Origin: Azospirillum brasilense
GTDB lineage: Bacteria > Pseudomonadota > Alphaproteobacteria > Azospirillales > Azospirillaceae
Length of the DNA stretch: 64,000 bases
Assembly: GCF_007827795.1 (NCBI RefSeq)
Contig: NZ_VITI01000016.1
Span: forward strand, 1 to 64,000
Direction: 5' to 3'
Shown in pieces: positions 11,123 through 21,606 of this stretch. A program made the position numbers and the translations under genes. How positions within the stretch are numbered: the stretch's first letter is position 1; every line of letters begins with the position of its first letter. Below the pieces are notes generated by a model. That model made no database searches. It was not told the DNA's origin and worked only from the letters and a program-made list of their open reading frames with translations.

Positions 11123-11482
11123 ATGCGGAACTCCAAGCTGAAATACCGCGCTCGCGATCTGCGCACTCAGCCCACCGACGCCGAACGGGCGCTCTGGCGC
11201 CAATTGCGCAGCGAACAGCTCAGCGGATGGAAGTTTCGTCGCCAGCACCCCATTCCCCCCTACATTGCTGATTTCGCCTGCATCCAGGCCAAGCTGGTTG
11301 TCGAAGTCGACGGCGGCCAGCACGCCGACTCCGCCTACGACTCCGCTCGGGACGAGCATCTGCAGCAACACGGCTGGAGGGTCCTGCGCTTCTGGAACAA
11401 CGACGTGCTGAACAACCCGGAGGGCGTGACGGCGACGATCCTCGCCGCCATCGGCGGGCCGAAACTCCCGGAGGGGAATTAA
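11123..11482 (+). CDS. DUF559 endonuclease-like protein (Vsr/PD-(D/E)XK type)
   Basis: Solitary protein of 119 aa. The N-terminal 'ARDLRTQPTDAERALWRQLR' is the family signature. A nuclease-like core follows: 'RRQHPIPPYIADF' (Asp50), 'LVVEVDGGQH' (Glu61, Asp63, Gln66, His67) and 'GWRVLRFWNNDVL'. These match the Vsr-like, PD-(D/E)XK-related fold assigned to DUF559, so a DNA endonuclease is likely by family but unproven. ATG 11123 is chosen since the signature starts 10 residues later. The gene is on the strand opposite to hemA-prfA and prmC, splitting that conserved run, and is bordered by repeat copy B. This looks like an insertion. Confidence 0.9.
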   Translation: MRNSKLKYRARDLRTQPTDAERALWRQLRSEQLSGWKFRRQHPIPPYIADFACIQAKLVVEVDGGQHADSAYDSARDEHLQQHGWRVLRFWNNDVLNNPEGVTATILAAIGGPKLPEGN

Positions 11483-11492
11483 ATGACCCGCC

Positions 11493-12566
11493 CTATTGCA
11501 GTTCCGACAGCCGCGCCGCCTCGTCCTCGGCCGTCAGCGCGTCGATCAACTCGTCCAGCGCTTCACCGGCCATCACCTTCTCGATCTTGTAGAGCGTCAG
11601 GTTGATGCGGTGGTCGGTCACCCGGCCCTGTGGGAAGTTGTAGGTGCGGATGCGCTCCGAGCGGTCGCCGGAGCCCACCTGGCTCTTGCGGTCGGCGGCA
11701 CGGGCCTTGTCCTTCTCGGCACGCTCCCGCTCGTAGAGGCGGGCGCGCAGCACCTTCAGGGCCTTGGCCTTGTTCTTGTGCTGGCTCTTCTCGTCCTGCT
11801 GGCTGACGACCAAGCCGGTCGGCAGGTGGGTGATGCGCACCGCGCTGTCCGTCGTGTTCACCGACTGGCCGCCGGGACCGCTGGAGCGGAACACGTCGAT
11901 GCGCAGGTCCTTCTCGTCGATGTGGATGTCCACCTCCTCCGCCTCGGGCAGCACCGCGACGGTGGCGGCGGAGGTGTGGATGCGCCCCTGGGTCTCGGTC
12001 GCCGGGACGCGCTGCACGCGGTGGACCCCCGATTCGAACTTCAGCCGAGCGAACACGTTGCGGCCGGTGATGTTGGCGATGGCCTCCTTGTAGCCGCCGA
12101 TGCCGGTCTCGCTGACCTCCATCGTCTCGAACCGCCAACCCTGAAGCCCGGCGTAGCGGCGGTACATCTCGAACAGCTCCGCGGCGAACAGGGCCGCCTC
12201 GTCGCCGCCGGTGCCGGCGCGCACCTCCAGGATGGCGTTCTTCTCGTCCGCCTCGTCCTTGGGCAGCAGGGAAATCTGCACCCGGCGCTCCAGGGCGGGG
12301 ATGCGGCGGGTGAGATCGCCGAACTCCTCCTCGGCCAGCGCCTTCATGTCGGCGTCACCCGCCGGGTCGGCGATCATGCCGGCGAGGTCGGCGGCCTCGG
12401 CCTTCGCCTTCTTCAGCTCTCCGATGGCCTCGGCCACCGGGGTTAGGTCGGCATATTCCTTCGACAGCCGGGCGAAGTCCGCCGGGTCCACCGTCCCCGC
12501 CGCCATCGCGTCCCGCAGCTCGTCATGGCGGGCCACGACCCTATTGAACTTCTCGTCCAGGCTCAC
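11493..12566 (-). CDS. prfA: Peptide chain release factor 1
   Basis: Class I release factor of 357 aa that reads UAA and UAG and triggers peptide release in the ribosomal A site. The GGQ motif is in '[18 protein letters not shown]', flanked by the usual RF1 context and followed by the conserved '[15 protein letters not shown]'. The coiled N-terminal domain is complete. The start is taken as GTG 12566, where alignment to other RF1 proteins begins and an AAGGA precedes by about 9 nt. The frame is open to an ATG at 12611 that would add 15 residues of hemA-overlapping sequence. It overlaps the hemA 3' end by 26 nt, implying cotranscription and coupling. Confidence 0.95.
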   Translation of the reverse strand: MSLDEKFNRVVARHDELRDAMAAGTVDPADFARLSKEYADLTPVAEAIGELKKAKAEAADLAGMIADPAGDADMKALAEEEFGDLTRRIPALERRVQISLLPKDEADEKNAILEVRAGTGGDEAALFAAELFEMYRRYAGLQGWRFETMEVSETGIGGYKEAIANITGRNVFARLKFESGVHRVQRVPATETQGRIHTSAATVAVLPEAEEVDIHIDEKDLRIDVFRSSGPGGQSVNTTDSAVRITHLPTGLVVSQQDEKSQHKNKAKALKVLRARLYERERAEKDKARAADRKSQVGSGDRSERIRTYNFPQGRVTDHRINLTLYKIEKVMAGEALDELIDALTAEDEAARLSELQ

Positions 12567-13896
12567 GTCGCTCGTCCTTATCCAAATCACTCCCGGCGCC
12601 AAGGCCGGCACCTGGGCCGGCGCCCAGACCGGTTCCGGCGGGCTCGTCCAGCCGGAACAGCCGGAACAGCAGCCGTTCCGCCGCCGCCCGCTCCGCCATC
12701 CCGGCGCCGTCCGGCTCCGCCGCCATGGCGCGCAGCGCCTCCGACGGGCCGTGCAGCAGCCGGTTGACCAGCAGCCGCGTCGCCGACGCCGCGTCCAGCC
12801 CCCGCTGCTCGTCCAGCAGGCGCCGCCGCTCCGTCTCGAAATGCGTCCGCAGTGCCGCCACGGCGGGCACCGCGGCGCGCTCGGCCCGGTGGCGGGCGAA
12901 GGCCGCCAGGGCCTCGTCCACGATGCTCCAGGCCGCCTGGGTCGCCGCCTCGCGCCCCACCCGCCCCTGCAGCGCCACGCGCTCCAGGTCGGCGAGGTCG
13001 TAGACGAAGGCCTCGTCCAGCCCGGCGACGTCCGGATCGACGTCGGCGGGGATCGCCGCGTCCACCACGAACACCGGGCGCCGGCGGCGGCGCTTCAAGG
13101 CCGCCCCCAACTGCGGCGCGGAAAGGATATAGCGCCCCAGACCCGCCGCGGTCACCACGATATCCGCGCTGGTCAGCGCCGAATCGAGATCCGCCCAGGG
13201 CGTGAAGTGGCTGTCCAGCCGCCGCGCCGCCGCTTCGGCCCGGCGGTCCACCGGGGCGGCGACGGTCAGCCGGCCCAGCCCGGCCTCGCGCAGACCCTCC
13301 AGCACCAGGGCGCCCATGTCGCCCAGCCCCATCAGCAGGCCGGTGCAGCGCTTCAGGTCACCGTGCAGGTCGCGCGCCACCTGGACCGCCGCGGCGACCA
13401 GCGAGGTGGCGCCCTCGGCGATCGGCGTCTCGCGGCGCACCCGCTTGGCGGCGCCGTAGGCGGCCTGGAGAAGCACCTCCAGTTCCGGCCCGGACAGGCC
13501 GGCGGCGGCGGCGTGGCGATGGGCGGCCTTGACCTGCCCCAGGATGTGCGGCTCGCCGATGATCTGGCTGTCGAGCGAGCAGGCGACGGCGAAGACGTGC
13601 CGCACCGCCGCCGCACCGGTCAGGGTGTAGAGCTGCCCGGCGAGGTCGGTGTCCCCCAGCCCCACCCGCTCCGCCATGATCCCGGCGATGGCCAGCGCCG
13701 CCTCGTTCGGGCGCTCGTGGACCGCCTGCACTTCGACCCGGTCGCAGGTGCTGAGCCACATGGCCTGGGCGATGCCGGCGGCGCTCAGCCGCTCCAGCAT
13801 AGCCGGGACCTCCGCCTCCTCCGTCGTCAGACGGTCGCGGATCGCGCCGGAGCAGGACCGGTGGCTGGCGCCGATGACGAAGTAGGAAGCGGTCAC
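12541..13896 (-). CDS. hemA: Glutamyl-tRNA reductase
   Basis: NADPH-dependent enzyme of 451 aa that reduces glutamyl-tRNA to glutamate-1-semialdehyde, the first step of the C5 haem pathway. The catalytic Cys51 sits in 'LSTCDRVEV', where most homologues have STCNR; Asp replaces Asn. The NADPH domain has '[16 protein letters not shown]', and a C-terminal dimerisation helix follows. GTG 13896 is preferred because [14 protein letters not shown] is the standard opening; the frame extends to 13929. The C terminus ends in a Gly/Ala-rich tail ([14 protein letters not shown]) that overlaps the prfA start. Having GluTR is notable because many alphaproteobacteria make 5-aminolevulinate by the Shemin (ALA synthase) route; no such synthase lies in the window. 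Confidence 0.93.
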   Translation of the reverse strand: MTASYFVIGASHRSCSGAIRDRLTTEEAEVPAMLERLSAAGIAQAMWLSTCDRVEVQAVHERPNEAALAIAGIMAERVGLGDTDLAGQLYTLTGAAAVRHVFAVACSLDSQIIGEPHILGQVKAAHRHAAAAGLSGPELEVLLQAAYGAAKRVRRETPIAEGATSLVAAAVQVARDLHGDLKRCTGLLMGLGDMGALVLEGLREAGLGRLTVAAPVDRRAEAAARRLDSHFTPWADLDSALTSADIVVTAAGLGRYILSAPQLGAALKRRRRRPVFVVDAAIPADVDPDVAGLDEAFVYDLADLERVALQGRVGREAATQAAWSIVDEALAAFARHRAERAAVPAVAALRTHFETERRRLLDEQRGLDAASATRLLVNRLLHGPSEALRAMAAEPDGAGMAERAAAERLLFRLFRLDEPAGTGLGAGPGAGLGAGSDLDKDERREPGREVQ

Positions 13897-14009
13897 TCTG
13901 ACTCTGGCCCAGGCCGCGGCACGGCCCACAGGAATGATACGATTGCCGCGGATTTAAGCACGGATGGCACGGAGCGTCCTTAACTCAATTTCCGCCCGCG
14001 CCGGTTCCG

Positions 14010-15146
14010 TCACTCGGCGGTCGGTTCCGCAGCCTTCTCCGCCGCCTTTGCAGCCTCGATCTCGGCGGCCTTCTTCTCGACCAGCCCGACGAGGTGGTTC
14101 ACGATGTCCTGGTCCTTCAGCCGGTGGTCGGTGACGCCGGACAGATAGACCTGATGGGTGTTGTTGCCGCCACCGGTCAGGCCGATGTCGGTCTCGCGCG
14201 CCTCGCCGGGGCCGTTGACCACGCAGCCGATGACCGACAGGGTCAGCGGCGTGGTGATGTGGGCGAGCCGCGCCTCCAGCGTCTCCACCGTCTTGATGAC
14301 GTTGAAGTTCTGCCGCGCGCAGCTCGGGCAGGAGATGACCGTGACGCCGCGCCGCCGCAGGCCCAGCGACTTCAGCATCTCGTAGCCGACCTGGACCTCC
14401 TCCGCCGGCTCGGCCGACAGGGACACGCGGATGGTGTCGCCGATGCCCGACCACAGCAGCATGCCCAGCCCGATGGACGACTTCACCGTCCCGGCGCGCA
14501 GGCCGCCGGCCTCGGTGATGCCGATGTGCAGCGGATAGTCGCAGGCCTCGGCCAGGCCCTGGTAGGCGGCCACTGCCAGGAACACGTCGGACGCCTTCAC
14601 CGAGATCTTGAACTCGGTGAAGTCATGGTCCTCCAGGATCTTGGCGTGGTTCAGGGCGCTTTCGACCAGCGCCTCCGGGCAGGGCTCGCCGTACTTCTCC
14701 AGCAGGTCCTGCTCCAGCGAGCCGGCGTTGACGCCGATGCGCATGGAGCAGCCATAGTCCTTGGCCGCCTTCACCACCTCGCGCACCCGCTCCGCCGAGC
14801 CGATGTTGCCGGGGTTGATGCGCAGGCAGGCCGCCCCGCTCTGCGCCGCCTCGATGGCGCGCTTGTAGTGGAAATGGATGTCCGCGACGATCGGCACCGA
14901 GACCTGCGTCACGATCTGCTTCAACGCCAGCGCCGATTCCTGGTCGGGGCAGGAGACGCGCACGATGTCGGCGCCCACCCGCTCCGCCGCCTGGATCTGC
15001 GCCACCGTCGCCGCCACGTCGGCGGTCGGCGTGTTGGTCATCGTCTGCACCGAGATCGGCGCATCGCCGCCGACGAGCACGTTGCCCACCCGGATCTGGC
15101 GGGACTTGCGGCGAAGGATCTGACGGTAGGCGCGCACGCTGCTCAT
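14010..15146 (-). CDS. ispG: 4-hydroxy-3-methylbut-2-en-1-yl diphosphate synthase IspG
   Basis: Cytosolic [4Fe-4S] enzyme of 378 aa in the MEP isoprenoid pathway. It converts ME-cPP to HMBPP with reducing equivalents from flavodoxin or ferredoxin. The cluster cysteines are in '[11 protein letters not shown]' and '[11 protein letters not shown]', and the glycine-rich C-terminal domain '[17 protein letters not shown]' is present. It starts [21 protein letters not shown], typical of the short bacterial class lacking the plant insert. The Ala/Glu-rich last 20 residues are lineage-specific padding. It lies 119 bp downstream of the RodZ-like gene on the same strand. Confidence 0.97.
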   Translation of the reverse strand: MSSVRAYRQILRRKSRQIRVGNVLVGGDAPISVQTMTNTPTADVAATVAQIQAAERVGADIVRVSCPDQESALALKQIVTQVSVPIVADIHFHYKRAIEAAQSGAACLRINPGNIGSAERVREVVKAAKDYGCSMRIGVNAGSLEQDLLEKYGEPCPEALVESALNHAKILEDHDFTEFKISVKASDVFLAVAAYQGLAEACDYPLHIGITEAGGLRAGTVKSSIGLGMLLWSGIGDTIRVSLSAEPAEEVQVGYEMLKSLGLRRRGVTVISCPSCARQNFNVIKTVETLEARLAHITTPLTLSVIGCVVNGPGEARETDIGLTGGGNNTHQVYLSGVTDHRLKDQDIVNHLVGLVEKKAAEIEAAKAAEKAAEPTAE

Positions 15147-15265
15147 GGGCTGTGGCCTCGGGGCATGAATCGGGTCCGGCGCGATCTTATAGCGCAGCCG
15201 GCGTCACGCCAGAAGTGCGGTCCGCCGCGCCGGATTCAAGGGAAAAAGCCGTGAATGCCCCGTCC

Positions 15266-16591
15266 TCAATGGGCGGGAGCGGCGCCGCGCAGGGTCGGAG
15301 CGTGCTGGTCCAGCGACACGTCGCGCAACACCTGCCCGACCGCCCCCATCGGCGCGCCGTCCACCCCGTCGGTGACGACGACCAGCCCGCCGGCGTTGCC
15401 GGTGCGGACGCGGATGCCGGAGCGATCGGGCACGCGGTAGACGTCGCCCGGCTTCAGCACGCGGGTGAAGATGATCTCGCCGCTGTTGTCTCGCACCTGA
15501 ATCCAGCTGTCCTGCGTGGCGCGGAGTTGGATGCGCGAAGCCGCGTTCTGCGTGCCGTAGACCTTCGACGGCAGCGCCCCGTCCACCGGAGGCGCCGCGG
15601 GGGCCGTGGGCGGCAGGCTGACAATCGCCGGGGCGGCGGGGGTGAGCGGGGTCGGCTCCTGCGTGGCGCCCTCGGACTCGTCGTCCTCGGCCGGAGGCGG
15701 CGGGACGTTCACCAGGGCCGAGGGCGCGGGGGCCGGAGCCGGGGCCGCCGTGGGAGCGTTCGGCTTGGCGGAAGCGGCCGGCGCCGGCTGGGCGACCACC
15801 GCAGCGGGGGCCGGGGCGGGCTTCGCCGGAGCCGAAGAGGCTGGGGCCTGGGCGGTCGGGACCTGGGCAGTCGGGGCCTGGGCGGTTGAGGCCGGGGCGG
15901 CGGGAGCCGGGGCCGCCGGAACAGGCACCGCCGTGGACGCGCCACCGGCCGCGGGCGGGGCGGACACCGGGGGAACCGCCGAAGCGGACGGGGCCTCCGC
16001 CATCACGGTCGGAACGGACGCGGGGGCGGCGGGCGACTCGGCGGGCGCCGGCACCGTGGCGTTCTGTCCGCCACCGTTCTGGCTGGCGTTGAAGGGCAGC
16101 GTGTCGAGCAGCGAGACCAGCCGGTCGGGCAGGGTCGGGACCAGATCGACCATCGTCCGGTCGGTCGCCGACAGATAGTACCAGCCGCCATAGACGATGC
16201 CGGCCAGCACCATCGTGCCGAGCAGGACCGTGCCGCCGGGGATGCGGCCTTCCGGCACCGGGGTCGGGAAATAGAGCTGCTGGCTGCGCGTGCGGCCCGC
16301 TGCCTCGTCCTTGTAGCGGGTGAGGATGGTGTCCGGGTCGAGCCCCAGGCATTCCGCGTAGGAGCGCAGGAAGCCCGCGGCGTAGGTGGTGCCCGGCAGG
16401 TCCTCGAACCGGCCCGCCTCGATGGCCTGGAGGTAGGGGTAGCGGATGCGCAGCATCGTCGCGACCTCGCGCAGGTCGTAGCCGAGGCTCTCGCGCGTCT
16501 CGCGCAGGGTGTCGGACACGCTGGGGCCGGTCTGCGCCGGGCCGTCCTGCGCGGGGTCGTAGGAGCCGAAAACCTTGCGCTTGCCCATCAT
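15266..16591 (-). CDS. RodZ-like helix-turn-helix membrane protein
   Basis: Bitopic membrane protein of 441 aa. A cytoplasmic HTH of the RodZ type lies at about 25-95 ('LRETRESLGYDLREVATMLRI', split here by the helices). One TM helix follows at about 115-140, then a periplasmic Ala/Pro-rich linker of roughly 180 residues and a C-terminal DUF4115-like beta domain ('RIQLRATQDSWIQVRDNSGE', then 'LKPGDVYRVP'). RodZ links MreB to the elongation machinery and keeps rod shape. The linker is unusually long and repetitive (PTAQVPTAQAPASSAPA). Two adjacent ATGs (16591, 16588) could start it. It lies between ptsP and ispG; rodZ next to ispG is a common bacterial pairing. Confidence 0.88.
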   Translation of the reverse strand: MMGKRKVFGSYDPAQDGPAQTGPSVSDTLRETRESLGYDLREVATMLRIRYPYLQAIEAGRFEDLPGTTYAAGFLRSYAECLGLDPDTILTRYKDEAAGRTRSQQLYFPTPVPEGRIPGGTVLLGTMVLAGIVYGGWYYLSATDRTMVDLVPTLPDRLVSLLDTLPFNASQNGGGQNATVPAPAESPAAPASVPTVMAEAPSASAVPPVSAPPAAGGASTAVPVPAAPAPAAPASTAQAPTAQVPTAQAPASSAPAKPAPAPAAVVAQPAPAASAKPNAPTAAPAPAPAPSALVNVPPPPAEDDESEGATQEPTPLTPAAPAIVSLPPTAPAAPPVDGALPSKVYGTQNAASRIQLRATQDSWIQVRDNSGEIIFTRVLKPGDVYRVPDRSGIRVRTGNAGGLVVVTDGVDGAPMGAVGQVLRDVSLDQHAPTLRGAAPAH

Positions 16592-16769
16592 CTCAACCGT
16601 ACCGTCGCCTCGGATGACTTATGGTCGCACCCCCGGCATGGGTACGCCAGCCGCGGGATCGGCGCAACCGGGAACGACCGTGATCCTGCCATCTTGTATA
16701 CGCCCTTCGTCCGGACCGCTGTAACAAAACGCCGATACCGGACATGATTCCGGAAGGGTCTGCGCGGCC

Positions 16770-19070
16770 TCAGATGATGACGCCGTGGTCCTTGGCGAAG
16801 CTGCGCAACTTGTCGCGCAGGCTGTGGTCGCCGCGCAGATAGAGCCCGTTCATGTACTGGCGCAGCGCCGCCACGTCCAGGGAGCGCAGCATCGTCTTCA
16901 CCGGCCCGACCGAGGGCGGCGACATCGACAGGGTGCGGAAGCCGATGCCGATCAGCGCCATGGCGTCGAGCGGCCGGCCGGCCATCTCGCCGCAGATGCT
17001 GACCGGGACGTTGGCGTCGCCGCAGGCCTCGACCAGCCGCCGCAGCAGGCTGAGCATGGCCGGCGACAGCGGGTCGTAGCGGCCGGAGGTGCGCGGGTTG
17101 CCGCGGTCGCTGGCGAAGATGTACTGGGTCAGGTCGTTGGAGCCGACCGACAGGAAATCCACCCGTGGCAGCAGGGCCGGCAACTGCCACAGCAGCGCCG
17201 GCACCTCGATCATCGTGCCGACGCGCACGCGGCTGGGCGGCTCGCCGCCCTGGCTCGCCAGCCGGGTGATCTCCAGGTCGAGCAGGCGGCGGGCGGCGTC
17301 GAATTCCGCCACCTCGGCGATCATCGGGAACATCACCGACAGCGGACGCCCGGCGGACGCCCGCAGCAGCGCGCGCAGCTGCTGGCGCAGCAGCGACGGG
17401 TGGTCCAGTCCGATGCGGATGGCCCGCCAGCCGAGCGCCGGATTCTCCTCCCCCTCGCTGGCCGCGATGTAGGGCAGCATCTTGTCACCGCCGACGTCGA
17501 GCGTGCGGAAGACCACCGGCTTGTCGTCGGTCTGGTCGAGGATGCGGGAATAGAGGTCGGTCTGCGCGTGGACGTCCGGGTAGGTGGAGCGCACCATGAA
17601 GGGGATTTCGGTGCGGTAGAGGCCGATCCCCTCCGCCCCGCTGGCCTTCAGATGCGGCAGGTCGATCAGCAGGCCGCAGTTCAGCTGGATGGAGATCGGC
17701 ACGCCGTCCCGCGTCACCGAGGGCAGCGCGCGGATCGCCTCGTACATCTGCTCCTTGCGGGCGCGCAGGGCCACGGCCTCCGCGAAGGCCATCTGGATGT
17801 CCTCGGCCGGGCGGACGAAGGCCTGCCCGTGGTCGCCGTCCACGATCACCGGGTCCAGCGGCTCGATCCGGTTCAGCGCGTCGGGCGCCTGCACCACCGG
17901 AATGTTCAGCGCGCGGGCCACGATGCAGACGTGGCTGGACGGCGAGCCTTCCTCCAGGATCACGCCGCGCAGGCGGCGCTGGTCGTAGTCGAGAAGCTCC
18001 GCCGGCCCCATGGACCGCGCGACCAGGACGATGTCCTCCGGCAGCGTGCCGCCGTCGGCCTCCGACTTGCGCCCGGCGAGATGCTGGAGCAGCCGGTTGG
18101 TCAGATCCTCCAGGTCGAGCAGCCGTTCGCGGATGTAGGGGTCCGTCAGGTGGCTCATGCGGGCGCGGGTGTCGTTCTGCACCTGCTGCACCGCCCCTTC
18201 CGCCGTCAGCCCCATGCGGATCGCCTCGCGGATGCGCGACAGCCACCCGCGGTCCTCCGCGAACATGCGGTAGGTTTCCAGAATGTCCTTGGGCTCGCTC
18301 AGTCCCGCCAGCGCCGCCGCGTTCAACAGGTCGTCGATGGCGCTGTGCATGGTGGCGATGGCGGCGTTCAGCCGGGCCAGCTCGCTCTCCGCGTCCTCCG
18401 ACACCATCTGGCGGATGGTCAGCTGCGGGCGGTGGATCACCGCCAGACCCATCGCCAGACCACTGGCCAGCGACGTGCCCGACAGGCGGGCCGGCAGCAG
18501 GGCCGGATCGCCGGTGGAGGCGACCTCCTGCGGGTTGACCAGTTCGCCCTGGGCAACCAGCTCGGCCACCACCATGGCGATGGTCTGGAGCGTCTCGACC
18601 TCGACCTCGGTGTAGCGGCGGCGGTCCTTGTGCTGGATGACCAGGACGCCGCGGACCTTGCCGCCGCGCAGGATCGGCACGCCGGCCAGCGACAGGAAGG
18701 GGTCCTCCCCGGTTTCCGGGCGGTAGACGAAGCTGGGGTGCGACGGCGCGTTGTCCAGCGCGATGGGCCGCGCGTGGCCGGCGATGTCGCCGACGATGCC
18801 CTCGCCCACGCGCAGGCGGGTGTTGTGCACGGCGTCCTGGTTCAGGCCGACGGTGGAGAACAGCTCCAGCACCTCGCCCGCCCGCATGACGTAGCAGGAG
18901 CAGACGTCCGCCCCCATCTCCATGCCGATCAGCGTGACGATCTTGTCCAGCCGCTCCTGGCCGGACCCGGACCCCGCCATGACGTCGCGCAGCCGCGCCA
19001 GCAGGCGGCGCGACGCGGCGCCGTCGAAGCCCGGCGAACCGGCGGGGATGTCGCCCAGGACGCCGGTCAT
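16770..19070 (-). CDS. ptsP: Phosphoenolpyruvate-protein phosphotransferase PtsP (EI-Ntr)
   Basis: Cytosolic enzyme of 766 aa, first component of the nitrogen PTS. It takes phosphate from PEP and passes it through NPr to PtsN, which is encoded at 22514. Domain order: GAF sensor (about 20-170), EI N-terminal domain, the phospho-His swivel domain with 'EGSPSSHVCIVARALNIPVV', and the PEP-utilising TIM barrel with 'GIGLYRTEIPFM' and 'LSVGSNDLTQYIFASDRG'. GAF domains of EI-Ntr bind glutamine in characterised alphaproteobacterial cases. The ATG overlaps the stop of the preceding nitronate monooxygenase gene. NPr is not in this window. Confidence 0.96.
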   Translation of the reverse strand: MTGVLGDIPAGSPGFDGAASRRLLARLRDVMAGSGSGQERLDKIVTLIGMEMGADVCSCYVMRAGEVLELFSTVGLNQDAVHNTRLRVGEGIVGDIAGHARPIALDNAPSHPSFVYRPETGEDPFLSLAGVPILRGGKVRGVLVIQHKDRRRYTEVEVETLQTIAMVVAELVAQGELVNPQEVASTGDPALLPARLSGTSLASGLAMGLAVIHRPQLTIRQMVSEDAESELARLNAAIATMHSAIDDLLNAAALAGLSEPKDILETYRMFAEDRGWLSRIREAIRMGLTAEGAVQQVQNDTRARMSHLTDPYIRERLLDLEDLTNRLLQHLAGRKSEADGGTLPEDIVLVARSMGPAELLDYDQRRLRGVILEEGSPSSHVCIVARALNIPVVQAPDALNRIEPLDPVIVDGDHGQAFVRPAEDIQMAFAEAVALRARKEQMYEAIRALPSVTRDGVPISIQLNCGLLIDLPHLKASGAEGIGLYRTEIPFMVRSTYPDVHAQTDLYSRILDQTDDKPVVFRTLDVGGDKMLPYIAASEGEENPALGWRAIRIGLDHPSLLRQQLRALLRASAGRPLSVMFPMIAEVAEFDAARRLLDLEITRLASQGGEPPSRVRVGTMIEVPALLWQLPALLPRVDFLSVGSNDLTQYIFASDRGNPRTSGRYDPLSPAMLSLLRRLVEACGDANVPVSICGEMAGRPLDAMALIGIGFRTLSMSPPSVGPVKTMLRSLDVAALRQYMNGLYLRGDHSLRDKLRSFAKDHGVII

Positions 19071-20188
19071 CAGGCCGCTCCCAGGATGGCCGATTGACCG
19101 ATCACCGGCTGCCCGCCCACCGCGGGCGACCGGTCGGAGGATCGGTCGGAGGACGGCGGGCAGCGGGCGGCCAGCGCCGCTTCGGCCTGGGCGATCAGGT
19201 CGCCGATGATCTCGGCCACCGGCTGCTCGCGCGTGACCAGCCCGACGCTCTGCCCGGCCATCAGCGAGCCGCTTTCAACGTCGCCGTCGATCACCGCGCG
19301 GCGCAGCGCGCCGGCCCAGAAATGCTCGATCTCCAGAATGCCTTCGTCGCGCGTCTTCTCGCCGCGGTCCACGCGGGCGATGACCTCGCGCTGAAGCTCC
19401 ATGAAGCGCTTCGACCCGGCGTTGGTCAGCGCCCGCACCGGGATCACCGGAAAGCGCGGGTCGATCTGCACCGACGCCTGGGCGTCGCGCGCCGAGGCCT
19501 TGATGAAGACCTGCTTGAAGCGCTGGTGCGCGATGGATTCGGTGGCGCAGACGAAGCGGGTGCCGATCTGCACGCCCGCCGCCCCCTGCTCCAGATAGGA
19601 CAGGATGGCCTCGCCGCGCCCGATGCCGCCGGCCACGAAGACCGGGACCTCGCGCAGGTCGGGCAGGATCTCCTGCGCCAGGACGGTGGTGGAGACGGGG
19701 CCGATGTGGCCGCCGGCCTCCGTGCCCTCGATCACCAGGGCGTCGATGCCGAGCTTGACCATCCGCCTGCCGCTGACCAGCGTCGGGGCGAAGGTCATGG
19801 CGCGGGCGCCGCCGTCCTTGATCCTCTTGATGGTGGCGCCGCTGGGGAAGCCCCCGGCGATCACCACGTGGCTCACCGCCAGCTCCCGGCAGACGTCGAT
19901 CAGACGGCCGAGGTCCGGGTGCATGTTGATGAGGTTGACGCCAAAGGGCTTCGCCGTCAGCGCCTGCGTGGCGGCGATCTCCGCCGCCAGCAGGTCCGGC
20001 GGCATCGAGCCGCAGGCGAGGACGCCGAAGCCGCCGGCGTTGGAGATGGCGGAGACGAGGCGGCGTTCCGACACCCAGCTCATCGCGCCGCCCATGATGG
20101 CGGTGCGCGTGCCGAGGAAGGCGCAGCCACGCTCCCACAGCCGGTCGAGTCGGGCGTCTGCGACCGCGTCGGACCTGGCGTCGGTCAT
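19070..20188 (-). CDS. Nitronate monooxygenase family flavoprotein
   Basis: FMN-dependent TIM-barrel protein of 372 aa related to 2-nitropropane dioxygenase / FabK. Landmarks are '[21 protein letters not shown]' at the N terminus, '[19 protein letters not shown]' for FMN phosphate binding, and '[18 protein letters not shown]'. It may oxidise alkyl nitronates such as propionate-3-nitronate, but many members are uncharacterised enoyl-reductase-like enzymes. ATG 20188 has a strong GGAGGGG upstream. It lies between lysC and ptsP on the same strand, and its stop overlaps the ptsP ATG. The Ser/Arg/Asp-rich C terminus ([12 protein letters not shown]) is unusual tail material. Confidence 0.88.
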   Translation of the reverse strand: MTDARSDAVADARLDRLWERGCAFLGTRTAIMGGAMSWVSERRLVSAISNAGGFGVLACGSMPPDLLAAEIAATQALTAKPFGVNLINMHPDLGRLIDVCRELAVSHVVIAGGFPSGATIKRIKDGGARAMTFAPTLVSGRRMVKLGIDALVIEGTEAGGHIGPVSTTVLAQEILPDLREVPVFVAGGIGRGEAILSYLEQGAAGVQIGTRFVCATESIAHQRFKQVFIKASARDAQASVQIDPRFPVIPVRALTNAGSKRFMELQREVIARVDRGEKTRDEGILEIEHFWAGALRRAVIDGDVESGSLMAGQSVGLVTREQPVAEIIGDLIAQAEAALAARCPPSSDRSSDRSPAVGGQPVIGQSAILGAA

Positions 20189-20214
20189 CGCCGCCCCTCC
20201 CCCTTCACCGCGAC

Positions 20215-21450
20215 TCAGGCCGCGTCCAGCCCGTAGGCGGTGTGCAGCGCGCGCAGCGCCAGCTCCGCATACTCCTCGGCGATCAGGACGGAGATCTTGA
20301 TCTCGGAGGTGGAGATGACCTGGATGTTGATGCCCTTGTCGGCCAGCGCCTTGAACATGCGCTGCGCGACGCCGGCGTGGCTGCGCATGCCGACGCCGAT
20401 CACCGACACCTTCACCACGTTGGCGTCGGAGACGATGCGCTTGTAGTTCAGCTCGGCCTTGGCGTCCTCCAGCACCTTCACGCCGCGGGCGATGTCGGCC
20501 TTGCCGACCGTGAAGGTCATATCGGTGGACTTGCCGTCTTCCGACACGTTCTGGACGATCATGTCGACATTGACGGCGGCGTCGGTCAGCGGACCGAAGA
20601 TGCTGGCCGCCACGCCCGGACGGTCGGCGACGCCGATGAGGGTGATCTTCGCCTCGTCGCGGCTGTAGGCGATGCCGCTCACAACTTCCTTTTCCACGAT
20701 CTCGTCCTCGTCAACAACAAGGGTACCGGGAAGCGCGCTGCCGGCGGCCTCCTCGAAGCTCGACAGAACCTGCACGCGCACGCGGTGGTTCATCGCCATC
20801 TCGACCGAGCGGGTCTGCAGGACCTTCGCCCCCTGCGACGCCAGCTCCAGCATCTCCTCATAGGTGATCTTGGAGAGCTTGCGCGCCTTGGTGACGATTC
20901 GCGGGTCGGTGGTGTAGACGCCGTCCACGTCGGTGTAGATGTCGCAGCGGTCGGCCTTCAGCGCCGCCGCCAGGGCGACCGCCGAGGTGTCGGAGCCGCC
21001 GCGGCCCAGCGTGGTGATGCGGCCGCTTTCGGTCACGCCCTGGAACCCGGCGACCACGGCGACCTCGCCGGTGTTCATCCGCTTGTCCAGCTCCGCCGTG
21101 TCGATCGACACGATGCGCGCCTTGCCGTGCGTCTCGTCGCTGTAGATCGGAATCTGCCAGCCGAGCCAGGACCGCGCCTGGATGCCGAGCGACTGCAGCG
21201 CGATGGCGAGGAGACCGGAGGTCACCTGCTCGCCCGAAGCGACGATGGCGTCGTACTCGCGCGCGTCGTGCAGCTTGTCGATGTCGTTGCAGTATTTCAC
21301 GAGCTGGTTGGTCACGCCGGACATCGCCGACACGACGACGGCGACCTGATGCCCCGCCTTGACTTCCTGCTCGACCTTTCGGGCCACGTTCTTGATGCGG
21401 TCGATGTCGCCGACCGACGTGCCGCCGAACTTGAGGACGATCCGCGCCAT
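20215..21450 (-). CDS. lysC: Aspartate kinase
   Basis: Cytosolic kinase of 411 aa that phosphorylates aspartate as the entry step to lysine, threonine, methionine and diaminopimelate synthesis. It starts '[15 protein letters not shown]' (the ATP-binding KFGGTS motif) and has '[18 protein letters not shown]' for catalysis. Two ACT domains in the C-terminal 150 residues ('[15 protein letters not shown]', '[15 protein letters not shown]') give feedback control by lysine and/or threonine. The length and the in-frame beta-subunit region fit the LysC alpha2-beta2 class, in which an internal start gives a separate beta subunit. It is divergent from ubiG with about 156 bp between. Confidence 0.97.
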   Translation of the reverse strand: MARIVLKFGGTSVGDIDRIKNVARKVEQEVKAGHQVAVVVSAMSGVTNQLVKYCNDIDKLHDAREYDAIVASGEQVTSGLLAIALQSLGIQARSWLGWQIPIYSDETHGKARIVSIDTAELDKRMNTGEVAVVAGFQGVTESGRITTLGRGGSDTSAVALAAALKADRCDIYTDVDGVYTTDPRIVTKARKLSKITYEEMLELASQGAKVLQTRSVEMAMNHRVRVQVLSSFEEAAGSALPGTLVVDEDEIVEKEVVSGIAYSRDEAKITLIGVADRPGVAASIFGPLTDAAVNVDMIVQNVSEDGKSTDMTFTVGKADIARGVKVLEDAKAELNYKRIVSDANVVKVSVIGVGMRSHAGVAQRMFKALADKGINIQVISTSEIKISVLIAEEYAELALRALHTAYGLDAA

Positions 21451-21606
21451 ACCTCACACCATGTCTGGGCCGGCACAAAAGCCGGCAGTCCGCGCCCCCG
21501 CTCTACCGTTGCCGGCGCGGGGCGGCGTATCCATACTCTGTCGATCACAGCGAGGCAAGTTCGCCCCGCAATTGTTCTCGCAATCCAAGCATACGGGATT
21601 TCCTTC

